Counted from the first letter of the stretch, positions 36,526-45,613 are shown. The stretch is DNA of 64,000 bases from Streptomyces radicis (GCF_003626575.1 NZ_RBDY01000005.1:244702-308701); one strand, 5' to 3'. Numbers and translations are program-made. The notes: generated from the sequence alone by a model not told the origin.

Positions 36526-37253
36526 GCACCGCACCCCTTCTCGACGTCCGACGCCTGCGGGCCGGCCACGGGGCGTCCGTGGTCCTGGAGGACCTGAGCT
36601 TCGGCATGGGAGTCGAGGCGGTCGGGATCGTCGGCCGCAACGGCATGGGGAAGACCACGCTCTGCGACACCCTGGTCGGGTTCCTCCCCGTGACGGACGG
36701 GGAGATCCTGCTGGGCGGCGAGGACGTGTCGGGCCGGGCCCCCGAGAAGATCGCAGGCGCCGGTATCGCCTATGTCCCGCAGGGCCGCCGCCTGTTCCCC
36801 TCGCTGACCGTCGACGAGCACCTCGCCATGCTGGCCGGGAGGACGCGCGGCAAGCGGTGGACCCCCGAGGCGGTCTACGACCTCTTCCCGCGGCTCGCCC
36901 AGCGGAAGAGGCACGGCGGCGCCGCTCTCTCGGGCGGCGAGCAGCAGATGCTCGCCGTCGGGCGCGCGCTCCTGCTGAACGGGCGCCTGATCGTGATGGA
37001 CGAGCCGTCCGAAGGGCTGGCCCCGACCATCGTCGACGTCCTGGTCGACGCCGTCCACCGCCTGGTCGACGAGGGCGTCGCCGTGCTCGTCGTCGAGCAG
37101 AACCTGCGCGCGGCGGTGCGGATGGCACCGCGCCAGCTCGTCATGGTGTCGGGCCGCATCGAGGCCGAGTTCACGGGCGACGAGCTGCTGACCCGCCCCG
37201 ACCTGCAACGCAGGTACCTCGGCGTGGGCGCGGACGACGGGGCGCACCGGTGA
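36522..37253 (+). CDS. Liv-type ABC transporter ATP-binding protein (LivF-like)
   Basis: A 243-residue ATPase: Walker A GRNGMGKTTL, GIAYVPQGRRLFPSLTVDEH (typical LivF Q-loop), signature LSGGEQQMLAVGRALL, Walker B LIVMDEPSEGLAPTIV, VLVVEQNLRAAV. It forms the ATPase pair with the LivG-like protein and completes the five-component importer. Confidence 0.92.
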   Translation: MSTAPLLDVRRLRAGHGASVVLEDLSFGMGVEAVGIVGRNGMGKTTLCDTLVGFLPVTDGEILLGGEDVSGRAPEKIAGAGIAYVPQGRRLFPSLTVDEHLAMLAGRTRGKRWTPEAVYDLFPRLAQRKRHGGAALSGGEQQMLAVGRALLLNGRLIVMDEPSEGLAPTIVDVLVDAVHRLVDEGVAVLVVEQNLRAAVRMAPRQLVMVSGRIEAEFTGDELLTRPDLQRRYLGVGADDGAHR

Positions 37254-37294
37254 CATCGGACGAGGAAGCGGAACGGCGAGGACCGGGAGGACCG

Positions 37295-38188
37295 ATGAGG
37301 GCGACGAGGGCGACGAGGGCGACGAGGACGTTCGGGGTCAGCACATGGGTGTGGACCTCACCCCTGACCGACCAGCGGCTGGCCGAACTGGCGCCGCGCG
37401 TCAGGGAGTGGGGCTTCGACGTGATCGAGCTCCCGGTCGAGAACGTGGGCGACTGGGACCCCCACCGCGCGGCGAAGCTGCTCGACGCGCTCGGCCTGTC
37501 GGCCACGGTCGTCCTGGCGATGGCGCCAGGACGCGAGCTGGTGGCGGCCGACCGCGAGACGATCACGGCCACGCGGGACTATGTGCGGCGCGTGGTGGAC
37601 GTGGCGTCCGCCGTGTCGTCGCCGGTGGTCGCGGGCCCGGCCTACACGTCGGTGGGGCGCACCTGGCGCATCACCGAGGCGGAGCGGCGCGCCTGCTACG
37701 AGCAGCTCAGGGACAGCCTCGCGCCGGTGTTCTCGCATGCGGCGGACGCCGGGATCAGGGTGGCGGTCGAGCCCCTCAACCGGTTCGAGACCAGCCTGAT
37801 CAACACCGTCGACCAGGTGCTCGACGCGCTGGCGGGGCTGCCGACCGAGGGCTGGGGCGTGGGCCTTGACCTCTTCCACATGAACATCGAGGAGCGGAAC
37901 ATCCCGGCGGCCATCCGCAGGGCGACGGGCCGGATCGCGCACGTCCAGGTCGCCGCCAACGACCGCGGCGCGCCCGGCGCCGGCCACCTCGACTGGCCCG
38001 GCATCGTGGCGGCCCTGGACGCGGCCGGGTACGAGGGCCCGCTCGTCATCGAGACCTTCACCGGGGAGAACGAGACGATGGCGACGGCCGCCTCGATCTG
38101 GCGACCGCTCGCGCCGAGCCAGGACGCCATCGCCGTCGACGGACTCTCCTTCCTCACCGATGTCACACGGGAGGGAGGCGGGCGGTAG
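37295..38188 (+). CDS. Sugar phosphate isomerase/epimerase, D-tagatose/D-psicose 3-epimerase-like TIM barrel
   Basis: About 297 residues of the xylose-isomerase-like TIM-barrel family: FGVSTWVWTSPL, WGFDVIELPVENVGDWD, RVAVEPLNRFETSLINT, GVGLDLFHMNIEERN, IAHVQVAANDRGAPGAGHLD and PLVIETFTG. The Glu, Asp, His and Glu metal ligands of ketose 3-epimerases are at these motifs. GGGAGG lies four bases before this ATG. An alternative GTG at 37250 would overlap the LivF stop as GTGA. The N-terminus has a short RAT-RAT-RAT repeat from three 9-bp units. It probably isomerises the imported sugar. Confidence 0.85.
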   Translation: MRATRATRATRTFGVSTWVWTSPLTDQRLAELAPRVREWGFDVIELPVENVGDWDPHRAAKLLDALGLSATVVLAMAPGRELVAADRETITATRDYVRRVVDVASAVSSPVVAGPAYTSVGRTWRITEAERRACYEQLRDSLAPVFSHAADAGIRVAVEPLNRFETSLINTVDQVLDALAGLPTEGWGVGLDLFHMNIEERNIPAAIRRATGRIAHVQVAANDRGAPGAGHLDWPGIVAALDAAGYEGPLVIETFTGENETMATAASIWRPLAPSQDAIAVDGLSFLTDVTREGGGR

Positions 38189-38459
38189 CGGCCGACGACG
38201 GCCAGCGTTTCCCACCATCGGGTCCGGCCCGCCGAGGGCGTCGGCGGAAGGCCGGTCACGACGGCGCGGTCAGCCATGGATTTCTCGACCTTCTCCGCAC
38301 TCCGCCGAATCCCCGCGCCCTCCACGTGAGCCGACATCGACTTCCCGGAGACATCGACCTCCGCCGTGGAAGTGCCCCGGGGTGCGCCGTGCGGACCAAT
38401 GAGCTCGGCCATCAACACATCATCGATCCGCTTTCGCATCGAAGCCATGGAGAAAAGCC

Positions 38460-41400
38460 ATGCGAAGATTCCGACGGTGCGCGCTGTTCACGGTGGTGGC
38501 GACATTCCTGATCTCGTTCCTCCCAGGAGTCTCCCCCAGCGTCGCGCAGGACACCGAACAGGACTACAGCGTACTGTTCTTCCACAAAACGACCGGATTC
38601 CGCCATCAGTCGATCGAATCGGCCATCACCGCCGTCGAGGAACTGGGCCAGGAGAACGGCTTCTCGGTGACCGAGACCCAGGATGCCTCGGTCTTCACCG
38701 ACGAGGAGCTGGCGCAGTACGCGGCCATCGTCTTCTACACCGACGGCGAGAACACCCTCGACACCGGGCAACGGCACGCCTTCGAGCGCTACATCCAGCG
38801 CGGCGGCGGATTCGCCGGGCTGCATTCGGCGTCGAACATGGACAAGACCGACTGGCCCTGGTGGTCCGACCTGATGGGCGGCGCCTTCTTCCGTAACCAC
38901 CCCTCCGGCGCCGACCAGTTCCAGGAGGCGACGGTACGGATCGAGGACCCGACGCATCCCTCCACCGCCGATCTGCCCGCCGAGTGGGTGCGTTCGGACG
39001 AGTGGTACAACTTCACGGCCAACCCGCGCGAGAAGGTGCATGTCCTCGCGACGCTCGACGAGTCGACGTACAACCCGGGCTCCGGCGCGATGGGGGATGA
39101 CCACCCGATCGCCTGGTGCTCCGACTTCGACGGCGGCCGCACCTGGTACTCGGCGCTCGGCCATCAGCCGGAGCACTACGACGAGCCGCTGCTGCGCCAG
39201 CACATCCTCGGGGGCATCCAGTGGGCGGCGGGCGCGGCCGAGGGCGACTGCGGCGAGCCGCGCGAGGGGATTCCGACGGAGTCCTCGTTCGAGAAGGTCG
39301 CGCTCGACGACAACACCGCCAACCCGATGGAGCTGGCCGTCGCCCCCGACGGGCGGGTCTTCTACGTCGAGTTGGGCGGTGCGGTGAAGATCTGGGACCC
39401 GGAGACGGGTGGCGTGGAGGTCGCCGGGCAGATCCCGGTCCACCGCGGCAACGAGAACGGGCTGCTCGGCATCGCCCTCGACCCGGACTTCGAGACGAAC
39501 CAGTGGCTCTACCTCTTCTACAGCGCGCCATCGCCCGAGGTGCAGCACGTCTCCCGGTTCACGCTCGACGGCCACACCCTGGACCTCGAGTCCGAATCGG
39601 TCCTGCTGGAGATACCGCACCAGCGTGAGGTGTGCTGTCACTCCGCGGGCTCGATGACGTTCGGCCCCGGGGGCGAACTCCTCATCTCCACCGGCGACGA
39701 CACCGCGCACTTCGCGTCGAACGGCTTCTCGCCGATCGACGGCCGCGTGCACGAGCAGCACACCAGCGAGGACGCGCAGCACTCCTACGACGCGCGGCGC
39801 ACCTCGGGCAACACCAACGACCTGCGGGGCAAGATCCTGCGGATCACGCCCGAGGACGACGGCACGTACTCGATCCCCGAGGGCAACCTGTTCCCGCCGG
39901 GCACCGAGGACACCAGACCCGAGATCTACACGATGGGTCACCGCAACCCGTTCCGGATCGCCGTGGACGACGAGACCGGCTGGGTCTACGCGGGCGAGGT
40001 GGGCCCCGACGCGGGCAGCGACAACCCCGACCGCGGCCCGCGCGGCTACGACGAGTGGAACCAGATCCGCGAGGCGGGCAACTACGGCTGGCCGTACTGC
40101 ATCGCCGACAACCAGCCGTACCGGGAGTGGGACTTCGCCACCAACACCCCGGGCGAGTTCTTCGACTGCGAGAACGGCCCCGCCAACGACTCGCCGTTCA
40201 ACACCGGCCTCGACGTCGTGCCGCCGGCGAAGGACGCGTTCGTCTGGTACCCGTACGGTGCGTCGCCCGAGTTCCCCGAGATCCCGCAGGGCGGCGGGCG
40301 CACCGCGTACGCCGGTGACGTCTACCACTACGAGGAAGGGCTGCTGGGCGACGGCCAGTTCCCCGCGTACTACGACGACGCGGTGTTCGTCATGGAGTGG
40401 TCGCGGAAGTGGATCGGCGCGCTCAGGCTCGACGAGAACGGCGACTACGAGAGCTTCGAGCGGTTCATGCCGAGCACCCTCTTCCGCAGCCCGCACGACA
40501 TGGAGTTCGGCCCTGACGGAGCCATGTACCTGATCGAGTGGGGCATGGACTTCAACTACGGAGGGGCGAACGTCAACCCGGACTCCGGCCTTTACAAGAT
40601 CAACTACACCAAGGGGGCACGCACCCCCGTCGCCGAGGCCAGCTCCGACCGGGACTCCGGGCCCGCGCCGCTCGAGGTCGCCTTCTCCAGCGAGGGCAGC
40701 CACGACCCGGACGGCGACGAGCTGACCTACGCCTGGGACCTCGGCGACGGCACGACGTCGGACGAGCCCAACCCGACCCACACCTACACCGAACCCGGCG
40801 AGTACAGCGCGCGGTTGACCGTCACCGACCCGTCGGGGCGGTCGAGCAGCTCCAATCTCACCATCACGGCGGGCAACACCCGCCCCGAGGTGACCGTGGA
40901 GCTTCCACACAACGGCCAGGTCTTCGAGTGGGGTGACGAGATCCCCTTCAGGGTCTCGGTGACGGACGCCGAGGACGGCTCGGGCGACGCGATCGACTGC
41001 GAGCGCGTCAGCGTCCAGCAGGGCCTCTACCACGACGAGGGCGGCAACGCCCATGTGCACCCGGGCCAGGCGGAGACCGGCTGCGAGGGCGTGCTCGTCA
41101 CCCAGACCGACGCGGAGCACGGCGATGCCGCCGACATCGCGCTGACGGTGACGGCCAGCTACACCGACCTCGGTGGCGAGGCGGGTGCGCCGGAGCTGAT
41201 CGGTGGCGTGACCCACTTCCTCCAGCAGAAGCGCAAGGAGGTCGAGCACTTCGGCGAATCGTCGGACATCGGCGTCGGCGACGCGAACGACGAGGAGACC
41301 GGCGGCGGCGAGGCGATCACCGGGCAGGGCGGCGCCTGGGCGTCGTACGAGCCCTACAACCTCGACGGCATCGGCGAGATGACGCTGCGCGCGGCGGCGG

Positions 41401-42548
41401 CCGACGACGCCACGGTCGAGGTGCGGCGCGACGCGCCCGACGGCGAGCTGCTTGGCACCGCCCAGATCGAGGGCGATGTCGGAGCGCCACGGGCCGAGGG
41501 CCCCGAGGGCTTCGGCGGCGCCGTCCGGCTCAACGGGCCGAGTCAGCTGGAGAACGTGGAGCTGCCGGAAGGAGTCGTCAGCGGCCTGGAGGACTTCACC
41601 ATCTCGACATGGGTGAACTGGTCGGGCGGCCAGTCGTGGGCGAGGATCTTCGACTTCGGCTCGGGGACGGGCAACTTCATGTTCCTGACGCCGAGTGCCG
41701 GGGGTACGGGGAACCTCAGGTTCGCGATCACGACCGGCTCGGGCGAGCAGCAGATCAACGGCTCGCAGCCGTTGCCCACCGACGGCTGGCAGCACGTTGC
41801 CGTCAGCCTGTCGGGCACGACCGGGACGCTGTATCTGAATGGCGAGCCGGTGGGGACCAACAACAATCTGACGCTGACCCCGTCGGATCTGGGCGCGACC
41901 GACCAGAACTGGATCGGTGACTCGCAGTGGTCCGCCGACCCGCTGCTCAACGGCGCGGTCGACGACTTCAACATCTTCGGCCGTGCCCTGTCGGGGGACG
42001 AGATCCAGTCCCTGACCGCGGCTCCCGGCGGCGGTGACCTCGGCGGCGGCGACGTCGCCTGGTACCGGTTCGACGAGGACGGCGGCACCACCGCCGTGGA
42101 CTCATCGGGACAGGGCAACGACGCGCGCGTCGTCATCGCCGAAGACGCCGCGACCTGGCAGAACGTGACGTTCGACGTGAGTCGGAGCGAGGAGACGTTC
42201 GCGCTGTACCTGGTCTTCCCCGACGGCCAGGCGCGGGTGAACTGGATGGAGTTCGCCGAGGGCGAGATCGTCGACCCTGGCGCGTGTTCCGATCCGGACC
42301 AGCGGGCGACCGTGATCACCGGCGATGTCGACAGCGGGGTGCCCAACCGGGACACGGGCGACGGATGCACGATCAACGACCTCATCCTCGACGAGCAGAC
42401 GTGGCCCGATCACGGCGCGTTCGTCAGACACGTGCGGGAGGTGACCGACCAGCTCGTGGCGGATGACGTGATCACGCGCCGGGAGGCGAACGCGATCAAC
42501 CGCGCCGCGGCGCGCAGCGACGTCGGAAGGGGGCTCATGGCGCTCTGA
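38460..42548 (+). CDS. Secreted ThuA / sorbosone-dehydrogenase-like multidomain protein with PKD, CBM6 and LamG domains
   Basis: A 1362-residue exported protein. Order: signal peptide (~1-29), ThuA-like domain (~35-265; YSVLFFHKTTGFRHQSI, GGFAGLHSASN), PQQ-type glucose/sorbosone dehydrogenase beta-propeller (~280-720; NENGLLGIALDPDFETN, TMGHRNPFRIAVD, YAGEVGPDAG), PKD domain (~720-805; YAWDLGDGTTSDEPNPTHTY), an Ig-like segment, the first half of a CBM6 (~927-1002), a complete LamG domain (~1005-1227; DFTISTWVNWSGGQSW, WQHVAVSLSGTTGTLYLNGE), the second half of the CBM6 (~1230-1270; WQNVTFDVSRSEETFALYLV), and a C-terminal FIMAH-like helical module (~1310-1355). Probably an extracellular polysaccharide- or glycan-acting protein. 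Stands alone, closed by a strong terminator. Confidence 0.88.
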   Translation: MRRFRRCALFTVVATFLISFLPGVSPSVAQDTEQDYSVLFFHKTTGFRHQSIESAITAVEELGQENGFSVTETQDASVFTDEELAQYAAIVFYTDGENTLDTGQRHAFERYIQRGGGFAGLHSASNMDKTDWPWWSDLMGGAFFRNHPSGADQFQEATVRIEDPTHPSTADLPAEWVRSDEWYNFTANPREKVHVLATLDESTYNPGSGAMGDDHPIAWCSDFDGGRTWYSALGHQPEHYDEPLLRQHILGGIQWAAGAAEGDCGEPREGIPTESSFEKVALDDNTANPMELAVAPDGRVFYVELGGAVKIWDPETGGVEVAGQIPVHRGNENGLLGIALDPDFETNQWLYLFYSAPSPEVQHVSRFTLDGHTLDLESESVLLEIPHQREVCCHSAGSMTFGPGGELLISTGDDTAHFASNGFSPIDGRVHEQHTSEDAQHSYDARRTSGNTNDLRGKILRITPEDDGTYSIPEGNLFPPGTEDTRPEIYTMGHRNPFRIAVDDETGWVYAGEVGPDAGSDNPDRGPRGYDEWNQIREAGNYGWPYCIADNQPYREWDFATNTPGEFFDCENGPANDSPFNTGLDVVPPAKDAFVWYPYGASPEFPEIPQGGGRTAYAGDVYHYEEGLLGDGQFPAYYDDAVFVMEWSRKWIGALRLDENGDYESFERFMPSTLFRSPHDMEFGPDGAMYLIEWGMDFNYGGANVNPDSGLYKINYTKGARTPVAEASSDRDSGPAPLEVAFSSEGSHDPDGDELTYAWDLGDGTTSDEPNPTHTYTEPGEYSARLTVTDPSGRSSSSNLTITAGNTRPEVTVELPHNGQVFEWGDEIPFRVSVTDAEDGSGDAIDCERVSVQQGLYHDEGGNAHVHPGQAETGCEGVLVTQTDAEHGDAADIALTVTASYTDLGGEAGAPELIGGVTHFLQQKRKEVEHFGESSDIGVGDANDEETGGGEAITGQGGAWASYEPYNLDGIGEMTLRAAAADDATVEVRRDAPDGELLGTAQIEGDVGAPRAEGPEGFGGAVRLNGPSQLENVELPEGVVSGLEDFTISTWVNWSGGQSWARIFDFGSGTGNFMFLTPSAGGTGNLRFAITTGSGEQQINGSQPLPTDGWQHVAVSLSGTTGTLYLNGEPVGTNNNLTLTPSDLGATDQNWIGDSQWSADPLLNGAVDDFNIFGRALSGDEIQSLTAAPGGGDLGGGDVAWYRFDEDGGTTAVDSSGQGNDARVVIAEDAATWQNVTFDVSRSEETFALYLVFPDGQARVNWMEFAEGEIVDPGACSDPDQRATVITGDVDSGVPNRDTGDGCTINDLILDEQTWPDHGAFVRHVREVTDQLVADDVITRREANAINRAAARSDVGRGLMAL

Positions 42549-42567
42549 CGCGGCTCCCTCACACACT

Positions 42568-42605
42568 CGGGTGGCCCGGGGCGACAACAGCCCCCGGGCC
42601 ACCCG
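42568..42605. terminator. 14-bp perfect GC hairpin after the ThuA gene
   Basis: Arms CGGGTGGCCCGGGG and CCCCGGGCCACCCG around a 10-nt loop (CGACAACAGC). It separates the rightward ThuA gene from the leftward cassette ending at ~42.7 kb. Confidence 0.82.
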
Positions 42606-42659
42606 CCCACGTTCCGCCACTCCCTGCCCACCCGGCGACTCACGGACGCCCCCCGCCGG

Positions 42660-42686
42660 TCGTGGGCTGCCGTTCAGCAGGTGGGG
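42660..42686. repeat. 27-bp direct repeat, copy A (left edge of the radical SAM cassette)
   Basis: Identical over 27 bp to copy B at 46087-46113, same orientation; it begins TCGTGGGCTGCCGTTC and ends AGCAGGTGGGG. Copy B is the 3' end of the GH62 gene including its stop codon; copy A is not attached to any gene. Flanking bases outside the 27 differ. It lies 14 bp beyond the stop of the MazG-like gene. Confidence 0.97.
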
Positions 42687-42700
42687 CCACGACTCGTGAT

Positions 42701-43033
42701 TCACGCGGTCGGCCCCGCCGCGTCAAGAGAGCGCTCGGCGACGCGGTTGAGGTGGTACTCGAAGAGCTTCTGTGCGTCGGGGTTGATGGTCGCAAGCGAC
42801 ACCATGCTCGTCAGAATGACGTCGCACAGTTCCTTCTCCACGTCGGTCCAGGTGTGGCTGGCGCCCTTCCGCGGATTCGAGCCCATGGCACCGTGAATGG
42901 CTTCGGCGACCTCCCCGGCCTCCTCCTGGATCTTCAGCACGCGCAGCAGGCGCGTCAGCTCGGGGGAATGGGTGTTGTGGGCGTCGAGCCATTCCACAAG
43001 GCGCTTGATCGTGGTCCAGGTCGCCGAGTCCAT
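42701..43033 (-). CDS. MazG-like nucleotide pyrophosphohydrolase
   Basis: A 110-residue all-helical protein with the MazG metal-binding signatures: KIQEEAGEVAEAIHGA (ExxE pair) and EKELCDVILTSMVSL (ExxD). Members hydrolyse nucleoside triphosphates to monophosphate plus pyrophosphate. Length fits a single-domain MazG-like protein. Last gene of the four-gene leftward cassette, 38 bp after the EEP gene. With a kinase and a radical SAM enzyme in the same operon, it may police or process a modified nucleotide (inference). Confidence 0.82.
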   Translation of the reverse strand: MDSATWTTIKRLVEWLDAHNTHSPELTRLLRVLKIQEEAGEVAEAIHGAMGSNPRKGASHTWTDVEKELCDVILTSMVSLATINPDAQKLFEYHLNRVAERSLDAAGPTA

Positions 43034-43071
43034 GTGCTCACCGATTCGTGAGGGAGGTGGGGCACCGGCGG

Positions 43072-43896
43072 TCAGAAGAGAGTTTCTGCGGCCGGCGTGA
43101 CGGACGGGTCGGACACTACCAAGGGGGCGGCGACGGGAAGGCGGAGTTCGGCCGACATCGCGGAGTGGTCGGTCAGCCGGGCTTCGCGTGGCTCGTGTAC
43201 GTAGTGGCAGTCCACGACGAGGGGCGTGAGGTGCCCGGAGACGAAGATGTGGTCGTAGCGGTATCCGTCTCCCGTCCGGCCGACCCAGGAGTATGCGTCC
43301 GTGTCCGGGTGGTGCAGACGGAACGCGTCCTGGTAGCCGGTCTGCCCGAGCCAGTCGTAGAACTCGTACTCGAAGGGCCGGAAGAAGCCGTAGCGGGGCC
43401 GGTGGGTGGGCTCGAGGATGTTGAGATCGCCGAGCACGAGTCGTGCGGCCGGAGCGCTTCCTGTCGGGAGCTCTTCGCGGCAGGCGGTGAGAAAACGACG
43501 CTTCCGTTCAGTCTTCTCCGGTGTGGCGTCGCGGGACGGTACGTAGAGGCCGATGATGTCCACCGTGCCGGACACAGTTTTGACCGCTGTGGATGCGGCG
43601 CGGCATGAGAGGTAGCTGACCTTGAATGGTGCCGGGTCCGCGATGGGGAGGCGGCTGACGATCATGGCGCCGCGTTCGCCCGGCTCGGGTTCCTGGAAGA
43701 CCACCTCGTAGCCCGCTTCGGAGAATCGGGTGGCCAAGAGGTCGCACCCTCTGCTCGGGGCTGTCTCGGTGAGCACCAGGACGTGTTCCGGGCGGGCGGC
43801 GAGCCAGGCGAGCTGTCGTTCGGCCCGCTCGGGCGAGGGGTTGTTGAGATTGAAGGTCAGGACGCGGAGGTGGTCCGCGTTCGTCTCAGGTGTCAT
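43072..43896 (-). CDS. Endonuclease/exonuclease/phosphatase (EEP) family protein
   Basis: A 274-residue EEP-fold enzyme: RVLTFNLNNPSPERAERQ, VLVLTETAPSRG (metal-binding Glu), VDIIGLYVPSRD, ARLVLGDLNILEP (GDxN), RYDHIFVSGHL and TDHSAMSAEL (SDH-type His). Such enzymes cleave phosphodiester bonds in nucleic acids, lipids or nucleotides. No signal peptide. Its ATG overlaps the kinase stop by ATGA, so it is translationally coupled to it. The target is not readable; given the neighbours a nucleotide or nucleic acid is likely. Confidence 0.85.
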   Translation of the reverse strand: MTPETNADHLRVLTFNLNNPSPERAERQLAWLAARPEHVLVLTETAPSRGCDLLATRFSEAGYEVVFQEPEPGERGAMIVSRLPIADPAPFKVSYLSCRAASTAVKTVSGTVDIIGLYVPSRDATPEKTERKRRFLTACREELPTGSAPAARLVLGDLNILEPTHRPRYGFFRPFEYEFYDWLGQTGYQDAFRLHHPDTDAYSWVGRTGDGYRYDHIFVSGHLTPLVVDCHYVHEPREARLTDHSAMSAELRLPVAAPLVVSDPSVTPAAETLF

Positions 43897-44513
43897 GGGT
43901 GTCCCTGGCGGAGTGCGGCAACTTCGGCAGCGATCGTACGGGCCAGGGCCTCAGGTGTGGCGGTGGTCGCGTCGAGTACGCGTGTGTGGATGCCGCGGCT
44001 CGTGAGTGATGCTGCGGCCTCCTGGTACAGCTCGTACTCGATCCGGCTGCTGTCCGGCAGCCGTTCGTACCGGCTGTGCGGGCCTCCCCTCCCCGCGAGG
44101 CGATCGGCGATCACCCGGGGATCGGCGGTGAGGATGACGGCCAGGCCGGGGTGATCGGCGAACCGGTTCAGTTCCCAGATCGTGCGAAGCGTGATGTTGT
44201 CCATGCGTTGCAGGACGAGCGAGGAAGCGATGTACCGGTCACAGACCACGACGGCACCGGCCATCAGGGCGGGCCTGATCTCGGTTGAGAGATGCTGATA
44301 CCGGTCGGCCGCGACAAGACAGGCCATCGCCATGCCGCGGTAGGTCTCCGTGCCGTGCCTGGCCAGGTTACCCAGCGGCGTGTCCGTGGGCTCCCGGGTG
44401 GCGAACACGGTGAACCGGTCGTCAACGAGTTGGGCGACGGTGGCGGCGACCACAGTGGACTTACCGACGCCGCCGGGACCGTCTACCGTCACGAACAGGC
44501 CCTTGTCGTTCAC
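43893..44513 (-). CDS. Thymidylate-kinase-like nucleoside monophosphate kinase
   Basis: A 206-residue P-loop kinase of the dTMP kinase family: FVTVDGPGGVGKSTVV (P-loop), FATREPTDTPLGN (DR/REP motif), VVVCDRYIASSLVLQ (DRY motif) and ILTADPRVIADRLAGRGG (lid region). Housekeeping tmk is normally found near dnaX/holB, so this operon copy is probably specialised. GTG start inside the previous stop (GTGA), coupled to the radical SAM gene. It would phosphorylate a nucleoside monophosphate, possibly a modified one (inference). Confidence 0.85.
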   Translation of the reverse strand: MNDKGLFVTVDGPGGVGKSTVVAATVAQLVDDRFTVFATREPTDTPLGNLARHGTETYRGMAMACLVAADRYQHLSTEIRPALMAGAVVVCDRYIASSLVLQRMDNITLRTIWELNRFADHPGLAVILTADPRVIADRLAGRGGPHSRYERLPDSSRIEYELYQEAAASLTSRGIHTRVLDATTATPEALARTIAAEVAALRQGHP

Positions 44514-45613
44514 GCGGCGATCACCGACAGAAGACGCCGCCCGCCCGCGGAGACGGGGCAGACTTCTTCGTCCAGGGCACCGATGCGCTTCCCGGTCGAG
44601 ACAACCGCGGCCGGGCAGCCTTTCCCGCAGGCCGTGGAAATGGCGCAGGAGCCGCAGGTGTCGTTGTCTCCCGGGGTGTAGCGGTTGTGGAAGTCGGAGG
44701 AGTCCAGCCGCTCTCCGATGTCGGGGTCCCGGAAGATGTTGCCGACGATGAACTCCGTGTCGCTGTGCCGGGACTGCGGGGTTCGGGCGGCGAACACCAG
44801 GTAGGGGCACACGGTGACCTCGCCCAGGGTGAAGACGTAGACGATGCGCCCGGCCTCACACCCGGCCAGGGGCTTGGTGTCGTTGGGGAAGCGAATGTGG
44901 ACCAGCTCCAGGCCGTCGCCGTCGAAGGGCTCGGTGAGGGCCTGGATGCGCCGCATGTGCTCCTCGGGGCTGGCAAGCTTGCGCTGCGCCTTCACGCCGC
45001 GTCCCATGCTGCTGAGCGGGTTCATCAGCACGTAGCGGGCACCCTGCTCCTTGGCGAAGGCGCACAGCTCCCGGTACTCCTCGTCCTCCGCCAGGTTGTT
45101 CGGGGTGCAGAGAAGGCCCTGAAGGATTCCGGCGGCGGCGAACTTCCTCACGGTCTCCACGGTGGTGTGGAACGACTCCCGGTTGCCGCGGAACTTGCCG
45201 TGCGACGCGGCGGCGAAGCCGTCGAGACTCACGTTCATGTGGACGCCCATTCCCGCCAGTGCGGTGATCTGTTCCTCGGTGGTGATCGTGGCGTTCGTGC
45301 ACACGCCCACGCCCATGCCCGCCGAGCGGAACGTCTCCACCACGTCGAGGAAGTCCGGGTGCGCGAAGGGCTCGCCACCGGTCAGCGTCACCCGGATGAC
45401 CCGGGCGTCCGCCAGCCGGGGCACGACCTTCTCGCGGATCTCCTCAAGCGGCATGGCATCGCCGTAGTCCCCCGCGCTGACGAAGCAGTGGGCGCAGTGC
45501 AGGTTGCAGCGCTCGGTGATCTGTACCAGTGCCTTCCGGTAGGGCTCTTCCACGGAGGTGCGGAAGTAGCACGATGAACTTTGTCCAGAGTTGACGACAC
45601 TGCGCGCGCTCAT
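44510..45613 (-). CDS. Radical SAM protein with SPASM-type C-terminal cysteine cluster
   Basis: A 367-residue enzyme. The radical SAM cluster is CNLHCAHC (Cys 36, 40, 43), followed by VTLTGGEPFAHPDFLD and VCTNATITTEEQI. The C-terminal region (~245-350) has AGCEAG, VTVCPYLV, GNIF, TCGSCAISTACGKGCPAA: a SPASM/twitch pattern binding additional iron-sulfur clusters, as in PqqE and peptide-maturing enzymes. First gene of the cassette; GGGAG lies eight bases before the ATG. No small precursor-peptide gene is visible upstream. Partners dTMP-kinase-like, EEP and MazG suggest nucleotide rather than peptide chemistry, but this is inference. Confidence 0.87.
   Translation of the reverse strand: MSARSVVNSGQSSSCYFRTSVEEPYRKALVQITERCNLHCAHCFVSAGDYGDAMPLEEIREKVVPRLADARVIRVTLTGGEPFAHPDFLDVVETFRSAGMGVGVCTNATITTEEQITALAGMGVHMNVSLDGFAAASHGKFRGNRESFHTTVETVRKFAAAGILQGLLCTPNNLAEDEEYRELCAFAKEQGARYVLMNPLSSMGRGVKAQRKLASPEEHMRRIQALTEPFDGDGLELVHIRFPNDTKPLAGCEAGRIVYVFTLGEVTVCPYLVFAARTPQSRHSDTEFIVGNIFRDPDIGERLDSSDFHNRYTPGDNDTCGSCAISTACGKGCPAAVVSTGKRIGALDEEVCPVSAGGRRLLSVIAA

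Noticed and set aside
44510..45613. Prokaryotic viperin
   Set aside because: It sits next to a nucleotide kinase and has CxxxCxxC, but the C-terminal cysteine-rich SPASM pattern (CGSC, CGKGCP) and the sequence after the cluster do not fit viperins.
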